Shown here in pieces: positions 34,100-43,500 of a stretch of DNA of 64,000 nucleotides. This DNA is from Gammaproteobacteria bacterium (GTDB lineage: Bacteria; Pseudomonadota; Gammaproteobacteria; HK1). A program made the translations under genes and the position numbers. Position 1 is the stretch's first letter, and each line of letters starts with the position of its first letter. The notes beneath the pieces were generated by a model, which saw nothing but the letters and a program-made list of their open reading frames with translations, ran no database searches and was not told the origin of the DNA. The stretch spans positions 558,001 through 622,000 of the forward strand of contig JAJFJU010000012.1 in the NCBI GenBank assembly GCA_021773645.1, in the 5' to 3' direction.

Positions 34100-35559
34100 A
34101 CACCGATACGGCATTGATGGCGGCTTTGCTGATCCCGCTGGCAGGCGCTGTATTGTTGCCGTTGGTGGGACGTTGGCCCAATGTGCGTGAGGCGCTGACC
34201 CTGCTGTGTGCCAGCCTGTTGTTTTTCTGTGTGGCCACGCTGACGCCAGCCGTATTGGCTGGGGCACGACCGGAATGGGTGCTGTGGGAGTTCTTTCCGG
34301 GCTTGCAGCTGGCCTTTCGGCTGGAACCGCTGGGGATGATTTTCGCGCTGGTGGCGTCATTTTTATGGATCATTACCTCGATCTACGCCATCGGTTATAT
34401 GCGTGGCAATCAGGAACTTAAGCAGACCCGCTTTTATGTTTGTTTTGCACTGGCCCTGGCAGCCACCATCGGCATTGCCTTTGCGGGCAACCTGCTGACT
34501 TTATTCATATTTTATGAGGCGTTGACCCTCTCCACCTATCCGCTGGTGGCACATAAGGAGAATGCTGAGGCACGGGCGGGGGGGCATACCTATCTGGGGG
34601 TTTTGCTCTCCACCTCTATCGCCTTTTTGCTGCTCGCTATCCTCTGGACCTGGTCCGCTACCAGGACGCTGGATTTTCGTGTGGGCGGGATACTAGCGGG
34701 TTCTGTGCATGGCCCCATGATCGGCCTGTTGTTGGCACTCTACGTGTTTGGTGTCGGTAAGGCGGCGTTGATGCCCTTTCATCGCTGGCTACCCGCAGCC
34801 ATGGTGGCGCCGACACCGGTGAGTGCATTGCTACATGCGGTGGCGGTGGTCAAGGCCGGAGTTTTCACCGTGGTGAAGGTGGTGGTTTATATCTTTGGTG
34901 TGGACTTGCTGAAAGGGGAGCCCAGTGCTGACTGGCTGCTTTACGTGGCCGCTGCCACTATCCTCATTGCCTCCATGGTGGCCCTGCGTCAGGATAATCT
35001 GAAACGTCGGCTCGCCTATTCCACCGTGAGCCAGCTGGCCTATATCACCCTGGCGACGGCTATTCTCGCGCCGCTCTCCCTGGTGGGTGCAGCGCTACAT
35101 ATCGCCGCCCACGCCTTTGGCAAGATCACACTGTTTTTTGCCGCCGGTTCCATTTATACCGCGGCGCACAAAACTAAAGTCAGTGAACTCGACGGTATTG
35201 GCCAGCGCATGCCTTGGACTATGGGGGCCTTCGCTATCGGCAGTCTGTCGATGATCGGGGTGCCGCCCACGGTGGGCTTCGTGAGTAAGTGGTACATCCT
35301 CCAAGGGGCCTTAAGTGCCGGCCAGCTATTTGCCGTCTTGGTGATCTTTGCCAGCACCTTGCTGAGTGCGGCCTATTATCTGCCGGTGATTTACGTGGCT
35401 TTCTTTCGCAAGCCGGCGACGCGCGGGGATCAGTCGGGGCACGGTGAGGCACCCTGGCCCATGGTGCTGGCACTTGTACTCACCGCGGCAGGTACCATGC
35501 TGTTGTTCTCTCTACTAGGTCTGCCTCTAGACCTTGCCAAAGGACTGGTGGGTGCATGA
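34096..35559 (+). CDS. Mrp antiporter subunit D family protein, second of three
   Basis: A 487-residue NuoL/M/N-family subunit. The span-5 Glu is in LLTLFIFYEALTLSTYPLVAHK and the Lys region reads PTPVSALLHAVAVVKAGVFTV. The DNLKRRLAYSTVSQLAYITL broken-helix motif and GVPPTVGFVSKWYI are intact. I take TTG 34096, which overlaps the previous stop as TTGA; ATG 34117 is the alternative. It resembles MrpD more than MrpA. It probably provides a second ion path in an enlarged complex. Confidence 0.88.
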   Translation: MNTDTALMAALLIPLAGAVLLPLVGRWPNVREALTLLCASLLFFCVATLTPAVLAGARPEWVLWEFFPGLQLAFRLEPLGMIFALVASFLWIITSIYAIGYMRGNQELKQTRFYVCFALALAATIGIAFAGNLLTLFIFYEALTLSTYPLVAHKENAEARAGGHTYLGVLLSTSIAFLLLAILWTWSATRTLDFRVGGILAGSVHGPMIGLLLALYVFGVGKAALMPFHRWLPAAMVAPTPVSALLHAVAVVKAGVFTVVKVVVYIFGVDLLKGEPSADWLLYVAAATILIASMVALRQDNLKRRLAYSTVSQLAYITLATAILAPLSLVGAALHIAAHAFGKITLFFAAGSIYTAAHKTKVSELDGIGQRMPWTMGAFAIGSLSMIGVPPTVGFVSKWYILQGALSAGQLFAVLVIFASTLLSAAYYLPVIYVAFFRKPATRGDQSGHGEAPWPMVLALVLTAAGTMLLFSLLGLPLDLAKGLVGA

Positions 35560-35798
35560 GCAATACGCATTGGCTTTATAGAAAGGAGAACCATCGCAAG
35601 CTATGGTTTGGCGGCGGCATCTTGCTGTTACTGACGGTGCTGGCGCAGTGGGTATTCGAGATTCATGGGCAATACGAATTTGAGGCTTGGCTGGGGTTTT
35701 TTGGCGTGTTTGGTTTCGTGAGCTGTGTGTTGATGGTGCTCTTTGCGAAGTTGCTTGGCCTGCTGATCAAACGCAAGGACAATTATTATCATGATTGA
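35556..35798 (+). CDS. small membrane protein of the mrp operon, unknown function
   Basis: An 80-residue protein with two predicted spans (about 17-33 and 44-69) and a charged C-terminus ending RKDNYYHD. I know no named family. It overlaps the preceding subunit gene by 4 bp (ATGA) and the following one by 8 bp, so it is translated as part of the operon and may be an accessory subunit of the complex. Confidence 0.82.
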   Translation: MSNTHWLYRKENHRKLWFGGGILLLLTVLAQWVFEIHGQYEFEAWLGFFGVFGFVSCVLMVLFAKLLGLLIKRKDNYYHD

Positions 35799-37479
35799 GG
35801 CCTTTCCTCCGGGCTTGATCATGGTCTTTGGCGCTTTCCTGCTGCCCGTGCTACGGGGCGGAGTGCGTACCGTATGGCTACTTGGCTTACCACTGCTCGC
35901 CCTCTATTTGGTGTGGCAGGTGCCCGATGGTGTGGTGGCTACGGTGTCGTTTCTGGATTACCGGCTGGAACCCCTGCGTGGCGATCGCCTGAGTCGCTTA
36001 TTCGCCACTATTTTCGGGCTGATGGCCTTTGTGGGCGGAATCTATGCCTACCGGCAGGCGCGTTTATTAGAGCTCTGTGCCGCCATGATTTATGCGGGTG
36101 CCGCCATCGGGGCCACCATGGCGGGGGATCTCATTAGCCTGTTTGTATGCTGGGAACTGATGGCCTTGGGTTCGACTTTGGTGATTTGGTCCGTGGGTAA
36201 GGACAAGGCCTACGGCGCCGGCATGCGTTACCTGCTGATTCACCTCTTGGGTGGCGTGGTGCTGATGGCGGGTATCGCAGCCTATGTGAATGCGACGGGC
36301 TCAGTGGCCTTCAACGCCATAGACACCTCGGCTCCGGGAGCATGGCTGATGCTGGTGGGTTTTCTCATCAATGCCGGCGCCCCACCGCTGTCGGCCTGGA
36401 TTGCGGATGCTTATCCCGAGGCATCACCCAGTGGCACGGTGTTCCTGTCTGCATTTACCACCAAGACTGCCGTGTATGTACTGATGCGGGGTTTTCCCGG
36501 TACCGAGATATTAATTTTTATCGGTCTGGCGATGATTTTCTACGGCATCATCTACGCCCTGCTGGAAAATGATGTGCGGCGCATTCTCGCCTATAGCATC
36601 GTCAATCAGGTGGGATTCATGGTGACCGGGATCGGCATTGGTACCGAGTTGGCCATCAACGGTGCTGCGGCCCACGCCTTTGCCGGCGTTATCTATACCT
36701 CTTTGCTGATGATGTCTGCGGGCGCGGTGCTTTATCGCACAGGCCGGCGTAAATGTAGTGAGTTGGGTGGGTTACTCCAGGGCATGCCTTTTACCACCGC
36801 CTGTGGTGTCATCGGTGCGTTGGCGATCTCCGCCTTTCCGCTTAGTTCGGGTTTTATCAGTAAGTTGATGACCAAGCAGGCCGCCGCCGATGAGCACTTG
36901 CTACTGATTTGGTTGCTGTTGCAGGCCGCTTCAGCGGGGGTGTTCCTCAGTGTTGGCATCAAGTTCCCCTGGTTTGTATTTTTCGAGAAAAATTCCGGCC
37001 TGCGACCACCGGAGGCACCGCTTAATATGCGGGTGGCTATGGGGCTGTTTGCCAGCCTGTGTATTTTCCTTGGGGTCGCTCCGGGCTTCTTGTACGCCTT
37101 TCTGCCCTTCGCGGTGGATTATGTGCCCTATACGGGTGGCCACGTGGTTATGCAGCTACAGCTTCTGTTGTTTTCCGGGCTCGCCTTCTTTGTCCTGCTG
37201 CCGCTGATGAAACGCACCCTGACTATCAGTCTGGATCTCGACTGGTTTTACCGGCGTTTCGCTCCGGCCCTAGTGAGGCTCTGCTTTCGTCTGAGCACAC
37301 CCATCGACAGGGCACTGAGGCGTGGGGTGGTGGAAAGGCTGTCGAGGTTGATCCAAAGTCTGCACACGTGGTGTGGCCCGCAAGGGGTGGTGGGGCGTGC
37401 GTGGGCAACCGGCCCTATGGTGGTGGTCGTGTTGCTGTTGTTGAGCGGGACCTTGGCCTTCTATTTTGGAGGCACCTGA
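35791..37479 (+). CDS. Mrp antiporter subunit D/NuoL-like protein, third of three
   Basis: A 562-residue NuoL/M/N-family protein with about 14 spans and an extra C-terminal amphipathic stretch and span. The conserved Glu is in LISLFVCWELMALGSTLVIW and the Lys in SGTVFLSAFTTKTAVYVLMRGF. ENDVRRILAYSIVNQVGFMVTG and LSSGFISKLMTKQ are present. The long tail (about 440-560) includes a lateral-helix-like segment rich in Arg and Leu. It closes the mrp operon; 168 bp to the next start carry no clear terminator. Confidence 0.88.
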   Translation: MIEAFPPGLIMVFGAFLLPVLRGGVRTVWLLGLPLLALYLVWQVPDGVVATVSFLDYRLEPLRGDRLSRLFATIFGLMAFVGGIYAYRQARLLELCAAMIYAGAAIGATMAGDLISLFVCWELMALGSTLVIWSVGKDKAYGAGMRYLLIHLLGGVVLMAGIAAYVNATGSVAFNAIDTSAPGAWLMLVGFLINAGAPPLSAWIADAYPEASPSGTVFLSAFTTKTAVYVLMRGFPGTEILIFIGLAMIFYGIIYALLENDVRRILAYSIVNQVGFMVTGIGIGTELAINGAAAHAFAGVIYTSLLMMSAGAVLYRTGRRKCSELGGLLQGMPFTTACGVIGALAISAFPLSSGFISKLMTKQAAADEHLLLIWLLLQAASAGVFLSVGIKFPWFVFFEKNSGLRPPEAPLNMRVAMGLFASLCIFLGVAPGFLYAFLPFAVDYVPYTGGHVVMQLQLLLFSGLAFFVLLPLMKRTLTISLDLDWFYRRFAPALVRLCFRLSTPIDRALRRGVVERLSRLIQSLHTWCGPQGVVGRAWATGPMVVVVLLLLSGTLAFYFGGT

Positions 37480-37647
37480 GTTTTTGCTTCTCCATCCGAC
37501 TATGGGTTCCGTCGATAATCTACTAAAGTTCCGCACCCCGAAGGCCAGATTTCCACAATCCTAGAAATGCTAGTTGGCCGCTAAGTGTGTGGCAATTTCG
37601 AATGCATCCGCCGGGTCAGGACGCGACGATATCCAGGTAAATATTTG

Positions 37648-38865
37648 ATGGAAACCCATGAGTTCTTTCTGTACCTGCTGGTCATTCTCCTGACCGCGCG
37701 GGTATTCGCGGAGCTGGCAACGCGTTTGCAGGCACCCTCAGTGATTGGCGAGCTGTTCGCAGGCATCGTCCTGGGGCCAAGTCTGCTGGGCTGGATTCAG
37801 CCGGTCGAGGCCATCAAGTTGATGGCAGAGATCGGTATTATCCTGCTGTTGTTCAAGGTTGGCCTGGAGACCGATATCAAGCGTCTGGCGAGCGCTGGCG
37901 CCAAGTCTTTGGTGGTTGCCATGACCGGCTTCTTTCTGCCGCTGGTATTTGGTTTCGCGCTTGGCTACTGGATGTTTGGCTTGTCGCTGCTGGTGTCACT
38001 GTTCATCGGCGGCACGCTGACTGCCACCAGCATCGGCATCACAGTGCGCGTGTTATCTGATCTCAAACGCCAGCAGGCACTTGAGGGGCAGATTGTGTTG
38101 GGGGCGGCAGTATTGGATGACGTGTTGGGCGTGTTGCTGCTGGCGCTGCTCTATGAGTTTTCTATCGGTGGGGGGGTGAGTCTTATCAACGCCGGCAAGG
38201 TGGTGATGTTTATCGGTGCATTTTTTGTCCTCGCACCCGTAGCCGCCAAGTTGATTTCATTAATCATCAAGCACTTCGATGCAGTTAGCGAGATTCCCGG
38301 GCTGCTCCCCACCACCATCGTGTCGCTGGTACTATTTTTCGCTTGGCTAGCCCATGTCCTGGGCGCGCCGGAGTTGCTGGGTGGCTTTGCCGCAGGACTC
38401 GCGCTCTCGAGACGCTTCTTTCTGCCTTTGGGTATCGCTTTGCACGCCGATGAGCATTTTGCGCACCGCATCGAGGCTCAGATGGAGCCTATAGTCCATT
38501 TGTTCACGCCGATATTTTTTGTATTTGTGGGGCTTTCCCTCAGCCTGCACGAGATCGACTGGAGTTCATCCTTTATCTGGGTCTTCTCGCTGTCGATGTT
38601 GCTGGTGGCAACCATTGGCAAGCTGGTAGGGGCATTTTTTATCAAGGAAGCCTGGCCAGTGCGGTGGGCTATCGGTATGGCCATGATTCCCCGTGGCGAA
38701 GTCGGCCTCATCTTCGCCGAGTTAGGGCGGGTAAGCGGCATATTCAGCAATGAGGTCTATGCGGGCATGGTCATAGTCATCGCGCTTACCACACTGTTGC
38801 CACCCCTTGTTATGAAGTGGTTCTATAAACATTACGGGGATCGTCTTCCGGTTGTGGTTGGATGA
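37648..38865 (+). CDS. CPA2-family cation:proton antiporter
   Basis: A 405-residue, about 12-span Na+ or K+/H+ exchanger. LQAPSVIGELFAGIVLGPSL is the family opening, GGTLTATSIGITVRVL lies in span 5, and the ion-binding Asp pair is in GAAVLDDVLGVLLLALL. MIPRGEVGLIFAELGR marks span 11. No TrkA-N domain follows, unlike KefB/C. I start at ATG 37648 because AGGTAA lies about 8 bp upstream; the frame extends to 37585. It is the third antiporter system in the segment and may be transcribed with the mrp operon or alone. Confidence 0.88.
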   Translation: METHEFFLYLLVILLTARVFAELATRLQAPSVIGELFAGIVLGPSLLGWIQPVEAIKLMAEIGIILLLFKVGLETDIKRLASAGAKSLVVAMTGFFLPLVFGFALGYWMFGLSLLVSLFIGGTLTATSIGITVRVLSDLKRQQALEGQIVLGAAVLDDVLGVLLLALLYEFSIGGGVSLINAGKVVMFIGAFFVLAPVAAKLISLIIKHFDAVSEIPGLLPTTIVSLVLFFAWLAHVLGAPELLGGFAAGLALSRRFFLPLGIALHADEHFAHRIEAQMEPIVHLFTPIFFVFVGLSLSLHEIDWSSSFIWVFSLSMLLVATIGKLVGAFFIKEAWPVRWAIGMAMIPRGEVGLIFAELGRVSGIFSNEVYAGMVIVIALTTLLPPLVMKWFYKHYGDRLPVVVG

Positions 38866-39143
38866 GGATAATCGACCGGGTGGTTTTATTGCCGCTGAGT
38901 GGTCCAGCTGAATGAGATAAATGTCAGGAAATTTTACACTGGGGTGTTGTTGTAATCGTGGCAGTAACTAATTGAAATTAAAGATTAAATCCTCTTTCTT
39001 ATGGGGCAGGGTGAAGTAAAGTGTGACATGGTCGGCAGCCTGGGCCTTCATGGCTGTTGGTTTTTTTTACACTTTTCCACACTGCTCCAATATCAACATC
39101 CAAGATTGTTTATAACGTGTTGAATGTAAAGCGTAAATAAATG
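38866..39143. other. upstream region of the PEP-CTERM gene, candidate enhancer zone
   Basis: No gene is visible. The region holds several ACACT/AGTGT pentamers (ACAC-TGGG-GTGT palindrome at 38936-38947, AGTGT near 39021, ACACT near 39069 and 39079). Such dyads at 80-210 bp upstream of a sigma-54 promoter are where an enhancer-binding activator would sit. Assignment to an activator such as PrsR is inferred. Confidence 0.35.
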
Positions 39144-39160
39144 TTGGCACTGAAATTGCT
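39144..39160 (+). promoter_or_regulatory. sigma-54 (-24/-12) promoter of the PEP-CTERM protein gene
   Basis: TTGGCACTGAAATTGCT contains GG at 39146-39147 and GC at 39158-39159, exactly 10 bases apart, matching TTGGCAC-N5-TTGC. Transcription would begin about 12 bp further on, giving a leader of roughly 70 nt. RpoN control together with PrsK/PrsR is established for PEP-CTERM genes in some bacteria. Confidence 0.75.
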
Positions 39161-39241
39161 TGTTACTGAGCAGCAGACTCTTTTAGGTAAGCGAGAAGCG
39201 CAGTGTATCTAGCTCTCTCAGGTGTCATAACGGGTTTAATT

Positions 39242-40324
39242 ATGAAAAAAACCAAATTTAACAAAAGCTTAGCAGTTGTCGGATTCGTCCTTGCGGGTTT
39301 CTCGATGCCTTCATCGGCCTTCATTGCTGACGGCAAGTTTGACGCTTCGGAAGGCTATTCCCTCGCCTTTGATGTCAGTTTCTTGGTGGAGGGTGGTGGT
39401 GGCGCAACCGTTGATGGTGGGCGACTCTACTTTGGTACCGACGACGGCTCCGGCGACCACTTTATGTACTTCGCCATGCCCAAGGACTTTGTTGATAATA
39501 CTTATGGTGATAATGCGGTCGGATGGGGAAGCCATGGACACACGTTCAAGGATCTGCTGAATAGCGATTCCCTGGGTGGAGATGGCACTAATGCCGCGAT
39601 GAGCTTTGATACAGCGGGGGGGAACACCCTCGACATTGTTATCGACTATCTCGCCAAGGGTCAGTCTGATCCCATCGTCTACAAGTCCGCCGGAGCGGGC
39701 GATGCTGGTTTTTCCCAGGACGATGGTGAGGTGATATCTGGAGATGCTACGGTGATCAAGGAGATTGCCACCTCGATGGAATATAACATTGCGCAATTTG
39801 TCTCTCAGGCAGATATAGATGCCACAGCCGACAATCACGCGAACCCTGGTGTGGGGTTGCTCAAGGATTCCCCCGTGGTTGCCAGCATAGATGATGCGGG
39901 TAATTATGTGGTGGATATTGCAGCAAGCCCGGGCTTGGCCAATTGGATCTTTGAGGTTGGTTACGAGATTCAGTTTGAAGCTGGAACCTTTGGTGATGGC
40001 TGGACCAGTGCAACCGAGGCGCTCAGTTTTGTGTCGCTGGGAGACTCTCATGTCTCGCCGTCCAAGGTAGGGTTTGGCGGGAATATCATAGGCGACTGCG
40101 TTGGTGATTCGGATACTAGCTCGGATACTGGTTGGGACTCTGGCTATGATTCTGATTCCAGCGCGGATTCAGGTGCGGACTCCAGTACGAGTTCAGGCAC
40201 GGACTCCGGTGGTGCGTGTGACTCGGGAGGAACGGGAGTGCCGGAGCCGGGCACCCTGCTGCTACTGGGCTCTGGTCTCATGGGAATGGTGTGGAGCCGT
40301 CGGCGCCGGTGGTTGGTGGCCTAG
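39242..40324 (+). CDS. PEP-CTERM sorting-domain surface protein with Ser/Asp-rich linker
   Basis: Exported protein of 360 residues. A signal peptide (about 1-26, ending PSSAF) precedes a beta-rich, Gly/Asp-rich domain of about 250 residues that I cannot assign to a family. Residues 287-325 are a Ser/Asp/Thr-rich linker bracketed by Cys286 and Cys326, the only cysteines in the chain. The C-terminus is a textbook PEP-CTERM signal: VPEPGT (333-338), a hydrophobic stretch and RRRR (353-356). Exosortase should cleave here. No exosortase gene lies in the window. ATG 39242 is chosen because a signal peptide begins there; a GTG at 39203 is in frame. The gene has a sigma-54 promoter and a strong terminator, and it faces the prsT-glycosyltransferase operon. 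Confidence 0.9.
   Translation: MKKTKFNKSLAVVGFVLAGFSMPSSAFIADGKFDASEGYSLAFDVSFLVEGGGGATVDGGRLYFGTDDGSGDHFMYFAMPKDFVDNTYGDNAVGWGSHGHTFKDLLNSDSLGGDGTNAAMSFDTAGGNTLDIVIDYLAKGQSDPIVYKSAGAGDAGFSQDDGEVISGDATVIKEIATSMEYNIAQFVSQADIDATADNHANPGVGLLKDSPVVASIDDAGNYVVDIAASPGLANWIFEVGYEIQFEAGTFGDGWTSATEALSFVSLGDSHVSPSKVGFGGNIIGDCVGDSDTSSDTGWDSGYDSDSSADSGADSSTSSGTDSGGACDSGGTGVPEPGTLLLLGSGLMGMVWSRRRRWLVA
40100..40216 (+). repeat. degenerate GAY-TCN coding repeat (Ser/Asp-rich linker)
   Basis: The linker between the two cysteine codons is built from loose six-base units encoding Asp-Ser, varied by Thr, Gly and Ala. Synonymous changes between units show that it is not a recent expansion. Length variation between strains would be expected. 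Confidence 0.6.
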
Positions 40325-40365
40325 GTCGATATCTATGTAAGAAAAGCTCTTCCAATTAGAGTTTG

Positions 40366-40404
40366 AAAAAAGCCCGCAACCTAAAAGTTGCGGGCTTTTT
40401 TTTT
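40366..40404. terminator. bidirectional Rho-independent terminator
   Basis: AGCCCGCAAC (40371-40380), loop CTAAAA, GTTGCGGGCT (40387-40396), then a run of nine Ts. Six As precede the stem, so the minus-strand copy also ends in Ts. It separates the PEP-CTERM gene (plus) from the glycosyltransferase operon (minus). Confidence 0.92.
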
Positions 40405-40561
40405 GCTTCTCGAGGAAGACAATAGTGCCAACGCTTGTTGGTGCTTTTCCTGTCTCTGGCGACGGTGAGTGATCGTTATTTCAGGTCAAGTTTATGGTTG
40501 TAGTCGCACGGGCATCAACGCCGTTATTTAACGATACCCGGCTCCATGCAGGAGGTGTTTG

Positions 40562-43500
40562 CTACAGCTTCTGCCAGGTCGTAAACCAGTGCAGGCTTTC
40601 ATGCCACGTTTCGGATGTGGGTAGTCCCGAGGTGGCGGGATAGAAGAGTACAAACAGGCCTATTACCGTTGCTCCATACCCGGCCAGGAGGATTCGGTTT
40701 TTCCAGGCGCGAGGATCCAGCCGGGAGAGCAGGTAGCCGAGGCCCAGGATAAGGATCGGGATGTGCGGATAGTAGGCGTACAGGAAGGTGGGGCGTTCTA
40801 CCAGGATCCACGGTAGAAAAGGCAGGAAATAGGCGCTGGAGAGTAGCAGGCTAATACGGCTTCCACCCTTCAGTGCCTGCCATCCGAGTCCCAGCATTAG
40901 CAGCGCTCCAGGCCACCAGATTGCAGGATTGCCCAGTACGCTAATCGTCGAACGTATTCCCTGCGGGGAGTTGCCGCCAATAAATATCTCTGCCAGGGGT
41001 TTTGCCAGCGTGGGCCACAGATAAAAGGGGATACTGAGTGAGTGAGTCGATAGCGCCTTGTGATCACCGTGGTAGCCGAGGATAAAGTTTTGTTGATGCC
41101 AGAATGCCTTTAGTCCCGGTATGGAGAACAGGGCGGGTTGTTCGGGGAGCGTGGATAAAAATTCCCAGTGACTGAGGTAATAAATCAGTGCGGGCAACAG
41201 GATAAAGCCAAGTGTCCATGCGCCGGCGTGGGGCAGGGTCTCGCTGTAAAGTTGTCGCTTAAAAGGTTGCCACCTTGATGCAGAATTTCTGCTGAGCTGG
41301 GCTAGATGCCAGAGCTGCTGTCCTGCTACCAGGATGAAGATGGCAAAACCGGTGAACAAGGCGCTCCATTTTATTGAGGCGGCGAGCCCGAAGCAGCAGG
41401 CAGCGAGGACAAACCAGCCTATACTGCGCCGGCGGAAATAGCCTTGATCCAGGCTGAACCAGCGGTAGAGGGCTAGCAGCATGGCGGTCAGAAAAAACAC
41501 CATAAAGGTATCGATATTCGCCATACGCCCAATGCTGAAAGGCATGCATTCAAAGACGAGAAGGAAAGCTGCGGAGTAAGCACCCAATCGTCGACCAGTG
41601 AATTCCCGGCCTGCAAAAAAGAGCAATAAAGGCATCAGAGCTGTGACCAGCGTAGTGCTGAAACGCCAGCCAAAAGGGCTCATGTCAAAGAGCCGGATTC
41701 CCAGGCCGATGAGGCTTTTTCCAAGCGGTGGGTGGGTTTTTTCGTAGGGTGTGACGCCGTTGACGAGGTTGTACGCGGAACGGGCGTAGTACACCTCGTC
41801 CCAGTAACTGTTGTCGCGGTAATCATCGATTTCCCCGATGCTTTGTTGTTCATCAAAGAAGGGGTGCTGACGGACCGGCCCGGAAAATATGGTGTCCCCC
41901 TGAATGACTACGATCTCGTCCGGAAGCAATCGCTGGCCGTCCACGCCCTGCAATTCCAGTTCATTGAGTACCGCTCCGTGGCCACTGATGTGAAGTTGCA
42001 AACGGCTAAGCTGGACGGCCTCAAAGTGGCGGGTATGATTCTTGAAACTGGCCCGGTATTTTCTTTTAGTGGGATATCTTAGCTTGCCCTGATTGGCTGG
42101 CCACAGTGGTTGCCAGCGTCCATCCTGCCAATGTTTGAAGCCCAGCACCGGGCCCGTTTCCCCGCTGTAGAAGGCAATTCCTGTCAGTTTCTGGGGGCGG
42201 TCAAAACGCAATTCAAGGGTTGCGGATTCAGCCAGGACTTTGAGGCCATTTGTGGGGTATTTGAGCGCTCCAAGATTGCTAAACAGCACTCCTAAGGCGA
42301 ATAAGAAAAGTGCAAGGAGGGCGGCATAATCAAGGCGGTTTAGGGAGAAAGCCCGGGTTGCCGCCGCGCGTGTTGGCAATGTGCATAGGGTATTTAACGA
42401 ATGCCAAGTGGTCTTTGTACGGGCTAACGCGTAGTGAGTCAGGCCGCGCAGTCCGGTGTTATGTCGGTGCCACTCAATGCTAATTTCAAACAGTAATAGC
42501 AACCCAAGTCCGATGTTGGCGGCACGACTAATTGGACTCGCCAGCAGGGTTTCCATGCGCAGATGCTCGACCGCGTGGTATTCCAGCCCGAGCTTAAAAA
42601 ATACCAATAGCGTCAGAGCCAAATAAACCCACAGATGATGGATGCCACGCAGCAACAAGGGGGTCATGAATATGAGGACAGGCAGCCATTCGCGTTGATG
42701 GCTTTGAGGTAGCAACAGGGCGCTGGCGAAGCCGAGGAGGAAGAAGTTTGGTAGCAGTTCAGGTTGAGCGGGTGCGGTGGACCGTACCCACATAATCAGC
42801 AGGGCGAGCAGCCCCAGTGCTGAGCCTACACGCCAGTCGGAATGCTCGGCTGTGGCTACCAGGCCCTGCCACAGATCGGCGGGGGCATAGCCCGGTGCAA
42901 TGGTGAGCAGGATAAACACCACACTAGCAGCAAGGGCACCACCGCCGCGTTGCCGTGCATTGCCAAAGCGCCAGCCATAGGCGACAAAGTACAACGATAA
43001 AATGATCCACGAAGGGCTGAGAGAGAAAGAGGCAGCCCACAGCGCCCATGCGCTGATTTGCTGTCCGCGGGTATGCAAGATGGCGACTGAGACCCACAAG
43101 ACGGTGGTGATGGCACTGCCGAGACCAGAGTAGGCCGAGGCCATGATGAGTGCTGGATTGAGGATCAGCAGTAGGCCGATGATCCAGACACTTCGCCCAC
43201 GCATACGTTCACGCAAGTATTCCAGCAGCAGGGCGGCACTCAGTAGATCCAGGACGATGAAGGGGAGCTTGAGTACCACCGTGGAAGCCGCACTGTGTTG
43301 CCATTGCAGGGCCTGTAGCAAAGCACCTGAAGATTTTAGGACGAAGGCGTAGAGCAATGGATAGTGGGCCGCCAGTTCAAGTGGGTTGGTGGGGGTACGG
43401 CCAAGGGCGAAGTCCCTCAGGGTTGTGATTTCGCTTTCCAGTCCGGTATAGGGGCTGGCAATCAGGCGGATAGCGAAGCCCGCAAGAATGAGCAGCCAAA

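Noticed and set aside
39031-39070. Possible terminator (CAGCC...GGCTG then Ts) upstream of the PEP-CTERM gene
   Set aside because: The stem is only 5 bp with an 11-base loop and lies 165 bp beyond the nearest stop.
39311-40051. 246-codon open frame on the minus strand
   Set aside because: It lies wholly opposite the PEP-CTERM gene, whose signal peptide and sorting motif are clear. It has no ribosome site or recognisable domain.
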